From assembly GCA_037200985.1 (NCBI GenBank), contig JBBCGJ010000001.1, positions 968,756 through 1,032,755 on the forward strand: a stretch of 64,000 nt of DNA, in the 5' to 3' direction. The notes beneath the pieces are model-generated. The model worked only from the letters and a program-made list of their open reading frames with translations. It had not been told where the DNA came from and searched no databases. Of this stretch, positions 8,383 to 16,186 are shown piece by piece (position 1 is the stretch's first letter; every line of letters begins with the position of its first letter). The position numbers and the translations under genes were made by a program. This DNA comes from Rhizomicrobium sp. (GTDB taxonomy: Bacteria > Pseudomonadota > Alphaproteobacteria > Micropepsales > Micropepsaceae).

Positions 8383-8450
8383 CCGCCAGGCCGCGCCGCG
8401 CGCGCATCGGGTTTCAGCGGGCGCGGCGTGGCGGTCGTCACGGTTTTTTG
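8383..8450 (+). terminator. Candidate terminator after the S53 peptidase
   Basis: A GC-rich 15-bp stem with one mismatch (8383-8397 with 8420-8434) is followed 9 bases later by TTTTTT at 8444-8449. The gap before the T-run makes it less than ideal. Confidence 0.45.
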
Positions 8451-8528
8451 CGCGGGGCAGGGTGCGGTCGCGAGCCGAGTTGCGGCCGGCGCTATCGCGG
8501 TGGCGGATTTCGCGCCTATATTACGTGC

Positions 8529-10772
8529 ATGAGCACACCGGCAGCGCCCGACACAAAGGCCGCGGAGCAGGTTTCGCCTGCGCCGGAGCCCGTCCGCGCG
8601 CCCGACGCCAAGCCCAAGGTCCGCCGCCGCCTGATGCGCCAGACCGAGCTCGTCGACCGCGTCAAGGCCTACGATCCCGACGCCGATGAGGGCCTGCTCA
8701 ACAAGGCCTATGTCTACGCCATGAAGGCGCATGGCAAGCAGTTCCGCGCCTCGGGCGACCCCTATTTCGCCCACCCGCTGGAAGTCGCCGCGATCCTGAC
8801 CGACCTCAAGCTCGACGTGGCGACCATCGTGACCGCGCTGCTGCACGACACGATCGAGGACACGCTCGCCACCTATGACGACATCAAGGCCAATTTCGGC
8901 GAGGAGATCGCCAATCTGGTCGACGGCGTCACCAAGCTCTCCCAGCTCGAACTCTTCAGCGAGCGCACCAAGCAGGCGGAGAATTTCCGCAAGCTGATGC
9001 TGGCCATCACGTCCGACATCCGCGTCCTTCTGGTCAAGCTCGCCGACCGGCTGCACAACATGCGCACGCTGGGCTTCATCCCCAAGCCGGAGAAGCGCCG
9101 CCGCATCGCGCAGGAGACGCAGGACATCTACGCCCCGCTCGCCGGCCGCATCGGCATGCAGAACATGCGCGAGGAGCTCGAAGACCTCGCCTTCGCCGAG
9201 CTCAATCCCGACGAGCGCAATTCCATCGTCACGCATCTGAAGCGCCTGGAAGGCGACAGCGGCGACCGCATCGGGCGCATCGCCGACCAGATCAAGCGCA
9301 AGCTCGCAGAGCACGGCATCGAGGCCTGGGTCTATGGCCGCGCCAAGCGGCCGTTCTCGATCTGGCGCAAGCTCCAGAGCAAGCAGCTCAATTTCGAGGC
9401 GCTGTCGGACATTTTCGGCTTCCGCGTCATCGTCCGGCACGAGGACGATTGCTACCGCGCGCTCGGCGTGCTGCACACGAGCTGGCAGATGGTGCCCGAC
9501 CGCTTCAAGGATTTCATCTCCACGCCCAAGACCAACGGCTACCGCTCGATCCACACCACCGTGATCGGCCCGGAGAAGCAGCGCGTCGAGGTCCAGATCC
9601 GCACCCAGGAGATGCACGACATCGCCGAGCGCGGCGTCGCCGCCCATTGGCGCTACCGCGAGCACGTCGCCTCGGAAGGCGACGACCGCGCCTATGGCTG
9701 GCTGCGCGACATGGTCGACCTCCTGGAGCGCGACAGCGCCGAGGACTTCCTGGAGAATTCGCGCCTCTCCATGTACCAGGACCAGGTCTTCTGCTTCACG
9801 CCGAAGGGCGATCTGATCTCGCTGCCGCGCGGCGCCACCCCGATCGATTTCGCCTATGCGCTGCACACCGACATCGGCAATTCGACGGTCGGCGCCAAGG
9901 TCAACGGCGTGCATGTGCCGCTGCACACGCCGCTGCGCAACGGCGACCAGGTCGAGATCATCCGCACCAAGGAGCAGACGCCGTCGCCGCTCTGGGAGCA
10001 GTTCGTCGTCACCGGCCGCGCCCGCGGCGAGATCCGCCGCTTCCTGCGTCACGCCCAGCGCGACGAGCACGTCAAGTTCGGGCGCAACATCCTCAAGAAG
10101 GTCTTCGCCGACGAGGGCGCCGAGCTGACCGAGAAGGCCATCGCCGACGTCGCCAAGAAGCTGCATGCGTCGAAGGCCGAGGACGTCTATGCCGAGGTCG
10201 GGCGCGGCGCGCTGCGCGGCCAGGAAGTGCTCGAAGCCGTCTTCCCCGAGCTCAAGAAGGACCCGGAGCGGCGCAAGCGCGCCGCCTTCGCCGAGCCCGC
10301 GGCCAAGCGCCCGGTCTCGATCCGCGGCATGACGGAAGGGATTTCCTACCGCCTCGGCCAGTGCTGCCATCCCCTGCCGGGCGACCGCATCGTCGGCCTG
10401 CCGACGCCGGGGGAGGGCGTGGTGATCCACACCATCGACTGCGCCGAGCTCGAAAAGGCGCAGGATTCGATCGAGGACTGGATCGACGTCTCCTGGGGCC
10501 GCCACGCCGCCGAGGGCGGTCCCTCCATCGCTCGCGTCGCGGTGCGGGTGAAGAACGCGCCGGGCTCGCTGGCGGCGGTGATGAGCGTGATCGCCCACAA
10601 TGGCGGCAATATCTTCAACATGAAGGTGACGAACCGCAATCCGCTGTTCTTCGAGTTCACCGTGGACATCGAGGTCCGCGACCTGCCGCACCTCCAGAAC
10701 ATCCTGGGCGCGCTGCGGGTGAACGCGGCGGTGGAGTCCGTGGATCGCGTGCGGGAGCAGGAGGCGGCTTAG
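8529..10772 (+). CDS. rsh: Bifunctional (p)ppGpp synthetase/hydrolase (RelA/SpoT homologue)
   Basis: This 747-residue enzyme makes and degrades the alarmone (p)ppGpp. The HD hydrolase domain has His82 and HDTIED at 106-111, so it should be active. The synthetase domain contains YGRAKRPFSIWRKL near 268 and TPKTNGYRSIHTTV near 335, also intact. A TGS domain (about 419-478), a Cys-containing linker (GQCCHPLPGDRIVG, about 610) and a C-terminal ACT domain (about 668-745) follow. It is the only RSH in the window, as expected for alphaproteobacteria. TATATT at 8517-8522 lies only 7 bases before the ATG, so a leaderless transcript is possible. pyrE follows after a family A repeat. Confidence 0.95.
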   Translation: MSTPAAPDTKAAEQVSPAPEPVRAPDAKPKVRRRLMRQTELVDRVKAYDPDADEGLLNKAYVYAMKAHGKQFRASGDPYFAHPLEVAAILTDLKLDVATIVTALLHDTIEDTLATYDDIKANFGEEIANLVDGVTKLSQLELFSERTKQAENFRKLMLAITSDIRVLLVKLADRLHNMRTLGFIPKPEKRRRIAQETQDIYAPLAGRIGMQNMREELEDLAFAELNPDERNSIVTHLKRLEGDSGDRIGRIADQIKRKLAEHGIEAWVYGRAKRPFSIWRKLQSKQLNFEALSDIFGFRVIVRHEDDCYRALGVLHTSWQMVPDRFKDFISTPKTNGYRSIHTTVIGPEKQRVEVQIRTQEMHDIAERGVAAHWRYREHVASEGDDRAYGWLRDMVDLLERDSAEDFLENSRLSMYQDQVFCFTPKGDLISLPRGATPIDFAYALHTDIGNSTVGAKVNGVHVPLHTPLRNGDQVEIIRTKEQTPSPLWEQFVVTGRARGEIRRFLRHAQRDEHVKFGRNILKKVFADEGAELTEKAIADVAKKLHASKAEDVYAEVGRGALRGQEVLEAVFPELKKDPERRKRAAFAEPAAKRPVSIRGMTEGISYRLGQCCHPLPGDRIVGLPTPGEGVVIHTIDCAELEKAQDSIEDWIDVSWGRHAAEGGPSIARVAVRVKNAPGSLAAVMSVIAHNGGNIFNMKVTNRNPLFFEFTVDIEVRDLPHLQNILGALRVNAAVESVDRVREQEAA

Positions 10773-10796
10773 ATCGGCGCTGCCCCGCCATAACGG

Positions 10797-10913
10797 TGTC
10801 ATCGCCCGCGAATGCGGGCGACCCTGGTGTCGCCGGAATCGGTTGCGGAGTTTTCCCCGATCCAAATGACGCAGCGACGTCAACTGGGTGGCCCGCATTC
10901 GCGGGCCATGACA
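10797..10913. repeat. Family A inverted-repeat element, copy 2
   Basis: The element starts TGTCATCGCCCGCGAATGCG and ends GCATTCGCGGGCCATGACA, so the outer arms of about 25 bases are near-perfect reverse complements. Between them lie about 65 unpaired bases. It sits between the rsh stop and pyrE and is clearly related to the copies at 1496, 17770, 22130 and 46252. Confidence 0.85.
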
Positions 10914-10941
10914 ATTTGAGTTTGTAAAAGCGAGTCGGACC

Positions 10942-11526
10942 ATGACCCCAGAACAAGTCCTCTCCGAATTCGAGAAGGCCGGCGCCCTGCTCAAGGGCCA
11001 TTTCATCCTGTCGTCCGGCCTGCACGCCGACACCTTCCTGCAGAAGGCGCTCGTCTTCCAGGACGCCAGGCGCACCGCCAAATTGTGCAAGGCGCTGGCT
11101 GCCAAGGTGCGCGAGGAGGTCAAGACGCCCTTCACCGCCATCGTCTCGCCGGCGGTGGGCGGCATCGTGCCGGGCTACGAGATGGGCCGCCAGCTCGGCG
11201 TGCCGGCGATGTATGTCGAGCGCGTCGAGGGCAAGTTCCAGCTCCGCCGCAACTTCCATCTCGAAAAGAACCAGCCGGTGCTGATGGTCGAGGACATCGT
11301 CTCGACCGGCGTGTCGTCGCGCGAATGCATCGAGGCGATCCGCGCCGCCGGCGGCAGGCCGGTCGCCGCCTGCTGCCTGATCGACCGCTCCGGCGGCAAG
11401 GCCAAGGTCGGGGTCAAGCTCGTGGCGCTGACCACGCTGAAGGTCCCGGCCTGGGAGGCCGACAAGCTGCCGCCGCATCTGCGCGACACCCCCGCCATCA
11501 AACCCGGCAGCCGCGGCCTGGCGTAG
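10942..11526 (+). CDS. pyrE: Orotate phosphoribosyltransferase
   Basis: PyrE (194 aa) joins orotate to PRPP to give OMP in de novo pyrimidine synthesis. The PRPP-binding motif [14 protein letters not shown] is at about 113-126. The N-terminal substrate loop ([12 protein letters not shown]) and the catalytic-loop region around [13 protein letters not shown] are present. Length is normal for the short bacterial form. The C-terminus [13 protein letters not shown] is repeated in degraded form about 1 kb downstream, which marks an insertion at this gene's 3' end. Confidence 0.95.
   Translation: MTPEQVLSEFEKAGALLKGHFILSSGLHADTFLQKALVFQDARRTAKLCKALAAKVREEVKTPFTAIVSPAVGGIVPGYEMGRQLGVPAMYVERVEGKFQLRRNFHLEKNQPVLMVEDIVSTGVSSRECIEAIRAAGGRPVAACCLIDRSGGKAKVGVKLVALTTLKVPAWEADKLPPHLRDTPAIKPGSRGLA
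11498..11522 (+). repeat. Left direct repeat (att-like) inside pyrE
   Basis: The repeat contains a 19-base exact match to 12499-12517, then one mismatch, then five more matching bases. It encodes the residues KPGSRGL of PyrE and runs to within 4 bases of the stop codon. Confidence 0.7.
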
Positions 11527-11764
11527 TGGCAATATATTTGACCGACTCGGACAAGAATCGGAACTTGCGTCACGTCTTAGAACCTACAATATGACAACCC
11601 CGCGCCGATGGGCATATGTGTGTGTGTTCTCGGCAATTCCGCGTATTTTATTGGCTAATTTCCGCCAAAAAGCTCCTATTTTTGGGGCTCCTTATTGACG
11701 ATTTGGTCAGCGATATGCATCTAGTGTATGGCATTAACCCCCCGTCGGACTTGGCTGCTTGCGG

Positions 11765-11780
11765 CCCCCGGCGGGGTTTT
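11765..11780 (+). terminator. Candidate terminator upstream of the broken NYN gene
   Basis: A short CCCC/GGGG stem (loop GGC) is followed by TTTTG, placed 15-30 bases before the NYN start codon. It could end transcription from pyrE or belong to the element boundary. The stem is short. Confidence 0.35.
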
Positions 11781-11794
11781 GCTTTCTGCTGCTC

Positions 11795-12443
11795 ATGGTA
11801 GACGAGCCAGATCGCAAATTCGCAATGGCCTTTGTTGATGGACAGAATCTCTTTCAGCATGCAAAGGCCGCGTTTGGGCACTTCCATCCAAATTACGATT
11901 TGGTGAAATTGCACGCCGCTGTTTGCGCGGCGAATGGCTGGTCTCCCAATCTCATACGGTTTTACACGGGCGTTCCGAACGCAGCAGAAAGTCAAATGTG
12001 GGCCAGTTATTGGTCTAATCGGATTCTCGCAATGAAGCGTGCGGGGATAGTCACGACGACGCGTCCGCTTCGGTACCGGAAGGACATCGTAGAAATCGGA
12101 GGGGTACAGACCGTGCACACCACACCGCAAGAAAAGGGAATTGATGTTCGGCTAGCTTTGGATGTGGTTTCGTATGCCAGAAAAGGCAATTTCAACGTGG
12201 CTGTGATTTACAGTCAGGACCAAGATTTGTGCGAGGTGGTCGAATTTGTGCGAGGTGGTCGAAGAAGTCAGGCAAATCTCGATCGAAATGAAGCGATGGA
12301 TTAAAGTCGTCAGCGCGTTCCCACATGGTCCGAACGCAAGCTCGAAGCGTGGAATCGACAGGACGGACTGGGTGAAAATTGACGAAGCGATGTACAACTC
12401 ATGCATCGACCCCCGCGACTACCGACCAAAGCCCACCGCATGA
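11795..12443 (+). pseudogene. NYN domain gene disrupted by a 19-bp tandem duplication
   Basis: The first frame (ATG 11795) encodes MVDEPDRKFAMAFVDGQNLF, then GIDVRLALDVVSYAR and VIYSQDQDLCEVVE, the classic NYN acidic motifs. It then runs into an exact tandem repeat of 19 bases (12225-12243 and 12244-12262). This shifts the frame and gives a premature stop at 12304. Removing one repeat restores a single frame that continues EEVRQISIEMKRWIKVVSAF to CIDPRDYRPKPTA, ending at TGA 12441-12443. That gives about 209 residues, the full length of this family. The intact ancestor was probably an RNase-like NYN protein common on genomic islands. Codon use is AT-richer than in neighbouring genes. Confidence 0.85.
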
Positions 12444-12460
12444 ACCTCGAAGCCCGTTGA

Positions 12461-12527
12461 GATAAGTTGTTTTTCGCACTTGAAAGATGTTCTCGCCGTC
12501 AAACCCGGCAGCCGCGGTCTGGCCTGA
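12461..12527 (+). pseudogene. pyrE: Remnant of a pyrE 3' end
   Basis: With one extra base removed, this stretch encodes DKLFF then [16 protein letters not shown] and a TGA stop. It parallels the PyrE C-terminus [21 protein letters not shown]. The last 30 bases are almost unchanged, while the upstream part is T-rich and frameshifted. It marks the right edge of the insertion behind pyrE. Confidence 0.75.
12499..12523 (+). repeat. Right direct repeat (att-like)
   Basis: This is the second copy of the 25-base pyrE 3' repeat, 1001 bases downstream of the first. It lies 62 bases before the next intact gene. Confidence 0.7.
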
Positions 12528-12585
12528 CCCTTGTCACAAATCTGCCGGCTCGCCACCGCAGGATCGCCGTACCCTGGAGGTCTTC

Positions 12586-13026
12586 ATGTCCGCATTCGAT
12601 CCGACCGACGCCAAGGCCATCGAGAACCTGATCGCCGCCGAGGACGCCGCCTGGGGGCAGGGCGATGCCGCCGCCTTTTCGAAAGCCGTTCTCCCCGACT
12701 GCGTCTTCACCAACATCTTCGGCCAGGTCTTCGTCGGCCACGATCCGTTCGAGGACCAGCATGCGCGCATCTTCTCGACCATCTATCGCGGCACCACGCT
12801 GCGCCAGACCGTCACCCATCTGCGCTTCCTGCGGCCGGACGTGGCGACGGTGGACAGCCAGGCGGCGGTCTCGGGCATCGCGCATCTGCCGCCCGGCGTG
12901 ACCAGCCCGGACGGCGCGCTGCACACCAGGCTGCTCCAGGTCTTCGTCAAGGATCGCGGCGCCTGGGGCATCGCCTCCTTCCACAATGTCGACGTGAAGC
13001 CGCCGCCGGGTCCGCCACCGGCGTAA
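12586..13026 (+). CDS. SnoaL/DUF4440-like NTF2-fold protein
   Basis: The 146-residue protein has the alpha+beta cone pattern of the NTF2 superfamily. An N-terminal helix (AIENLIAAEDAAWGQGDAAAF) is followed by DCVFTNIFGQVFVGHDPFE and strands ending VKDRGAWGIASFHNVDV. Members of the SgcJ/EcaC group carry this arrangement, and many are small detoxification or binding proteins of unknown ligand. GGAGG sits 7 bases before ATG 12586. It is the first intact gene after the pyrE-end insertion. Confidence 0.8.
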   Translation: MSAFDPTDAKAIENLIAAEDAAWGQGDAAAFSKAVLPDCVFTNIFGQVFVGHDPFEDQHARIFSTIYRGTTLRQTVTHLRFLRPDVATVDSQAAVSGIAHLPPGVTSPDGALHTRLLQVFVKDRGAWGIASFHNVDVKPPPGPPPA

Positions 13027-13081
13027 GAGCCATGCGCGCGCGACTTATCCAACAGCGCCGAAACCGTCGTACAATCGCGTC

Positions 13082-13390
13082 ATGAGAACCGACCACGACT
13101 CCTTCGTCCTGCCGCCCGCGCTTGCCGCGGCCCGTCTGCGCATGCCGCGATACCGGCGCAAATCGCGCGATCTCGAAAACAATTATATTGCCGAAAATCC
13201 GGTAAACCACGGAAAGAAAAGGAAGAATCACGCCGGCGCGCGACCCGGCAACCGCAACGCCGTCACCCATGGCGCCTATACGGCGGAACAGAGGGCGTTC
13301 CGCGCCCATGTCCATCGTCTCATCCGCGACGCGCGCGAGACCCTGGCGCTGCGCAAGCTGGCGGTCGCACTGCGGGAGCGGGCGCCATGA
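13082..13390 (+). CDS. Small basic protein, unknown function
   Basis: The 102-residue product is strongly basic, with no membrane segment. Its middle contains [19 protein letters not shown], a Gly/Asn/Arg motif found in many short proteins of alphaproteobacteria and phages, some of them DNA-associated. A helical, Arg-rich tail follows ([19 protein letters not shown]). The last four bases overlap the pdxJ start (ATGA), so it is likely translated together with pdxJ. No function can be assigned. Confidence 0.55.
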   Translation: MRTDHDSFVLPPALAAARLRMPRYRRKSRDLENNYIAENPVNHGKKRKNHAGARPGNRNAVTHGAYTAEQRAFRAHVHRLIRDARETLALRKLAVALRERAP

Positions 13391-14118
13391 CGAAGCTCCG
13401 TCTCGGCGTGAACATCGACCATGTCGCCACGGTGCGGCAGGCCCGCGGCAGCGCCTATCCCGATCCGGTGCGTGCCGCGCTCCTGGCGCAGGACGCCGGC
13501 GCCGACGGCATCACCGCGCATCTGCGCGAAGACCGCCGCCACATCTCCGACAGCGACATCGAGCGGCTCTCGCGCGAATTGAAAATCCCGCTTAACCTGG
13601 AAATGGCGGCGACCGACGAGATGCACGTCATCGCGCTGAACGCCAGGCCGCACGCCGCCTGCATCGTTCCGGAGAAGCGCGAGGAGATCACCACCGAGGG
13701 CGGCCTCGACGCGGCGCGCCAGCACAATCATCTGGCGCCCATCGTGCGCAGCCTCGGCGCCGCGGAAATCCGCGTCTCGCTCTTCATCGAGCCCGCGCGT
13801 GAGCAGCTCGATGCCGCCGCGTCGCTCGGCGCCCCCGTGGTCGAGCTTCACACCGGGGCCTATGCCAACGCGCAAGGCACGGAGCAGGACCGCATCCTCG
13901 AACGGCTGCACAAGGCCGCCGCCTACGGCGCCTCCATCGGTCTCGAAATTCATGCCGGACACGGCCTGACCTACGACAACGTGGGGCCCATCGCCGCCAT
14001 CCCCGAAATCCGCGAGCTCAACATCGGCCATTTCCTCATCGGCGAGGCGATCTTCGTCGGCCTTGACGCCGCCATCCGCCGCATGCGGGCGCTGATGGAC
14101 GAAGCGCGCGCGTGTTGA
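13387..14118 (+). CDS. pdxJ: Pyridoxine 5'-phosphate synthase
   Basis: PdxJ (243 aa) condenses 1-deoxy-D-xylulose 5-phosphate with 3-amino-2-oxopropyl phosphate to give pyridoxine 5'-phosphate. The TIM-barrel landmarks are [16 protein letters not shown] at the N-terminus, [16 protein letters not shown], the Glu in [16 protein letters not shown], and the C-terminal phosphate site [16 protein letters not shown]. Length is typical. It starts in an ATGA overlap with the small basic gene and its end overlaps the next membrane protein by 7 bases, so it is in an operon leading into acpS. Confidence 0.96.
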   Translation: MTKLRLGVNIDHVATVRQARGSAYPDPVRAALLAQDAGADGITAHLREDRRHISDSDIERLSRELKIPLNLEMAATDEMHVIALNARPHAACIVPEKREEITTEGGLDAARQHNHLAPIVRSLGAAEIRVSLFIEPAREQLDAAASLGAPVVELHTGAYANAQGTEQDRILERLHKAAAYGASIGLEIHAGHGLTYDNVGPIAAIPEIRELNIGHFLIGEAIFVGLDAAIRRMRALMDEARAC

Positions 14119-14879
14119 ATTTCTACATCCTCCTGCCGGTGCTCATCGCCGTCGCCGCGATCCTGCTCCTGTCGCGCCGTATCCCGCGCCGCGTGCTGAT
14201 GATCCTCGGCATCGCCTTCGCGCTTGCCGGCGCCGGCGCCTTCGCGGCGCTGGAGTGGTGGTACGCGCCGTCGCGCACCCAGGCCCTTGCTATGCGCCTG
14301 CCGCTCGCGGAGGCCGGCGCCACGATCGCGAGCCGCCCGTTCACGCTCCGCCTGAGCGGGCCTCACGATCTGCTGCTGCAGCTCGATCGCGGCGACGGCG
14401 TTCTTGCCTTCGGCTGCCTGACCGCCGAGCCCGGTTTCGAGGCGCTGTGCCTCGGCCGCGCGCCCGAGCTCGACGTGGCCTGGACCGTCGGCGAAGCCGG
14501 CACCCGCGTCGCGAGCGGCACGAGCGGCCTTGCCCGCTGGAAAGACGTTCAGGCCGCGACCGATCCCAAGGCGGCGGCCGCCAAGCTGGCGGCGTTCCGC
14601 GCCTATGCCGACCACGCGCAGGAACCGTCCGACCAGACGCCGCTCTATCACGCGCTCGGTACCTTCCGCGGCGAGGCCGGCCACACCTACGAGGTCCGGT
14701 TCCGCGTCGGCCGCGCCGCGCCCACCCTGGCCAGGCTCCACCCCCGCGTCATCGTCGGCCTCGGCGCCGCCGTGACCAGGTCCATCGGCCCCACTTTCCT
14801 CGGCCTCGCCCTGTTGTGCCTGGGCGGCGGAGCTTTCATGCTGCTCCTGTCCTTTTCGAGGCCCAAGACGGCGCCATGA
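14112..14879 (+). CDS. Membrane-anchored protein of unknown function
   Basis: The product (255 aa, GTG start) has two N-terminal transmembrane segments (about 4-21 and 28-46). A large extracytoplasmic domain of about 165 residues follows, then a C-terminal transmembrane segment (about 224-247). The soluble part ([22 protein letters not shown]) looks beta-rich. I do not recognise the family. It overlaps pdxJ by 7 bases and acpS by 4, so translational coupling is likely. Its position next to acpS and lepB hints at an envelope role, but that is inference from context only. Confidence 0.7.
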   Translation: MLNFYILLPVLIAVAAILLLSRRIPRRVLMILGIAFALAGAGAFAALEWWYAPSRTQALAMRLPLAEAGATIASRPFTLRLSGPHDLLLQLDRGDGVLAFGCLTAEPGFEALCLGRAPELDVAWTVGEAGTRVASGTSGLARWKDVQAATDPKAAAAKLAAFRAYADHAQEPSDQTPLYHALGTFRGEAGHTYEVRFRVGRAAPTLARLHPRVIVGLGAAVTRSIGPTFLGLALLCLGGGAFMLLLSFSRPKTAP

Positions 14880-15277
14880 TCATCGGCCTGGGTTCCGACC
14901 TCATCGATATCCGCCGCGTCGACAAATCCATCGAGCGCTTCGGCGAGCGCTTCCTCGGCCGCATCTTCACGCCGCTCGAGCGCGAGAAGTCCGACCGGCG
15001 CGCCCAGCGCTCCGCCTCCTACGCCAAGCGCTTCGCCGCCAAGGAGGCCTGCTCCAAGGCGCTCGGCACGGGCCTGCGGCGCGGCGTCTTCTGGCGCGAC
15101 ATGGGCGTGGTGAACCTGCCGGGCGGCAAGCCCTCGATGAAGCTGACAGGCGGCGCGTTAAAACGCCTTCAGGAGATCACGCCCAAGGGCCACACCGCCC
15201 AGATCGACCTCACCATCACCGACGATTTTCCGCTCGCCCAGGCGGTCGTCATCATTTCGGCCGTCCCGAGCGCCTAA
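14876..15277 (+). CDS. acpS: Holo-[acyl-carrier-protein] synthase
   Basis: AcpS (133 aa) moves the 4'-phosphopantetheine arm from CoA onto apo-ACP. The Mg-binding Asp8 in [12 protein letters not shown] and Glu57 in [16 protein letters not shown] are in place. Length and start (ATG in an ATGA overlap with the membrane gene) are as expected. It is followed within 60 bases by lepB. Confidence 0.95.
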   Translation: MIIGLGSDLIDIRRVDKSIERFGERFLGRIFTPLEREKSDRRAQRSASYAKRFAAKEACSKALGTGLRRGVFWRDMGVVNLPGGKPSMKLTGGALKRLQEITPKGHTAQIDLTITDDFPLAQAVVIISAVPSA

Positions 15278-15334
15278 ACTAGTTTTCCGACGCCGCCTTG
15301 ACCTTCGCCGGTCGCCCCCGCAAAAGACCGCACC

Positions 15335-16186
15335 ATGTCCGACGAAGACCCCGAAAAGCTGATCGACGAGCTCATCGACGAGCCGAAACCCGTCGAGCCC
15401 GCGCCGCCGCCCGCGCCGGAACCGCCGCCGATCGAGCCGCCGCCGCCCGCCAAGCCGAGCGAATCCTGGGTCGAGACCGCCAAGACCATCGTCTACGCGC
15501 TTCTGATCGCGCTCGTGATCCGCACCTTCCTGTTCCAGCCCTTCAACATCCCGTCGGGCTCGATGGAAGCGACGCTCCTGATCGGCGACTATCTCTTCGT
15601 CGAGAAATTCTCCTACGGCTACAGCCGCAACTCCTTCCCTTTCAGCTTCCCGCCCTTCTCCGGCCGCGTCTTCGCGTCGCCGCCGACCCGCGGCGACGTC
15701 GTGGTGTTCAAGATGCCGAACGAGGCGTCCGACCACTACATGGAGGACTACATCAAGCGCGTGATCGGGATGCCCGGCGACAAGGTGCAGATGATCGACG
15801 GCGTGCTCTATCTCAACGACAAGGCGGTGCCCAAGGAGCGCGTCGCCGACTATGTCGAGCCCACGGCTTTCGGCAGCGTGGAGCGCATTCCGCAATTCAA
15901 GGAGACGCTGCCGAACGGCAAGTCCTATCTGGTGCTCGACCGCGAGACCACGGCGTTCGACAACACCCAGCCCTATATCGTGCCCAAGGGCGAATACTTC
16001 ATGATGGGCGACAACCGCGACAATTCCGACGACAGCCGCGGCGATGTGGGCTACGTTCCGGCCGAAAACCTTGTCGGGCGCGCGGAACTGCGCTTCTTCT
16101 CCATCGATGACACCGCCGTCTGGTACGAACCTTGGACATGGCCCGGAGCGATCCGCTTCAGCCGGATGTTCACCCTCATCGACTGA
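15335..16186 (+). CDS. lepB: Signal peptidase I
   Basis: LepB (283 aa) cleaves signal peptides of exported proteins at the periplasmic face. The N-terminal 45 residues are acidic and Pro-rich, and one transmembrane segment follows (about 49-68). The catalytic Ser76 is in PSGSMEATL, Lys141 in YIKRVIGMPGD, and the box MGDNRDNSDDSR is near the C-terminal end. One membrane span instead of E. coli's two is the alphaproteobacterial norm. The stop codon lies inside or just upstream of the rnc coding region. Confidence 0.95.
   Translation: MSDEDPEKLIDELIDEPKPVEPAPPPAPEPPPIEPPPPAKPSESWVETAKTIVYALLIALVIRTFLFQPFNIPSGSMEATLLIGDYLFVEKFSYGYSRNSFPFSFPPFSGRVFASPPTRGDVVVFKMPNEASDHYMEDYIKRVIGMPGDKVQMIDGVLYLNDKAVPKERVADYVEPTAFGSVERIPQFKETLPNGKSYLVLDRETTAFDNTQPYIVPKGEYFMMGDNRDNSDDSRGDVGYVPAENLVGRAELRFFSIDDTAVWYEPWTWPGAIRFSRMFTLID

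Larger units (their letters stand above)
11498..12523 (+). mobile_element. Candidate AT-rich insertion at the pyrE 3' end, bounded by a 25-bp direct repeat
   Basis: The bases 11498-11522 at the end of pyrE recur at 12499-12523 with 24 of 25 identical. The DNA between is visibly AT-richer: 11641-11700, for instance, has only 25 G or C in 60. The segment carries one broken NYN gene and no integrase. The layout matches a genomic insertion that targeted the 3' end of a housekeeping gene and restored it, later reduced by deletion. Simple duplication followed by decay is an alternative. Confidence 0.55.

Noticed and set aside
8517-8529. Leaderless promoter for rsh (TATATT 7 bases before ATG)
   Set aside because: No acceptable -35 lies 16-18 bases upstream, so I mention it only in the gene entry.
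6348-11165. A 1605-codon open frame on the minus strand opposite the S53 peptidase and rsh
   Set aside because: It is antisense to two genes with clear catalytic motifs. Its composition (Arg, Ala, Gly, Asp and His repeats) is what a high-G+C gene gives when read backwards. No family features are seen.
14255-15277. Long Arg-rich extension upstream of acpS in the same frame
   Set aside because: Homology to AcpS begins exactly at ATG 14876. The upstream part is the +1 frame of the membrane-protein gene.
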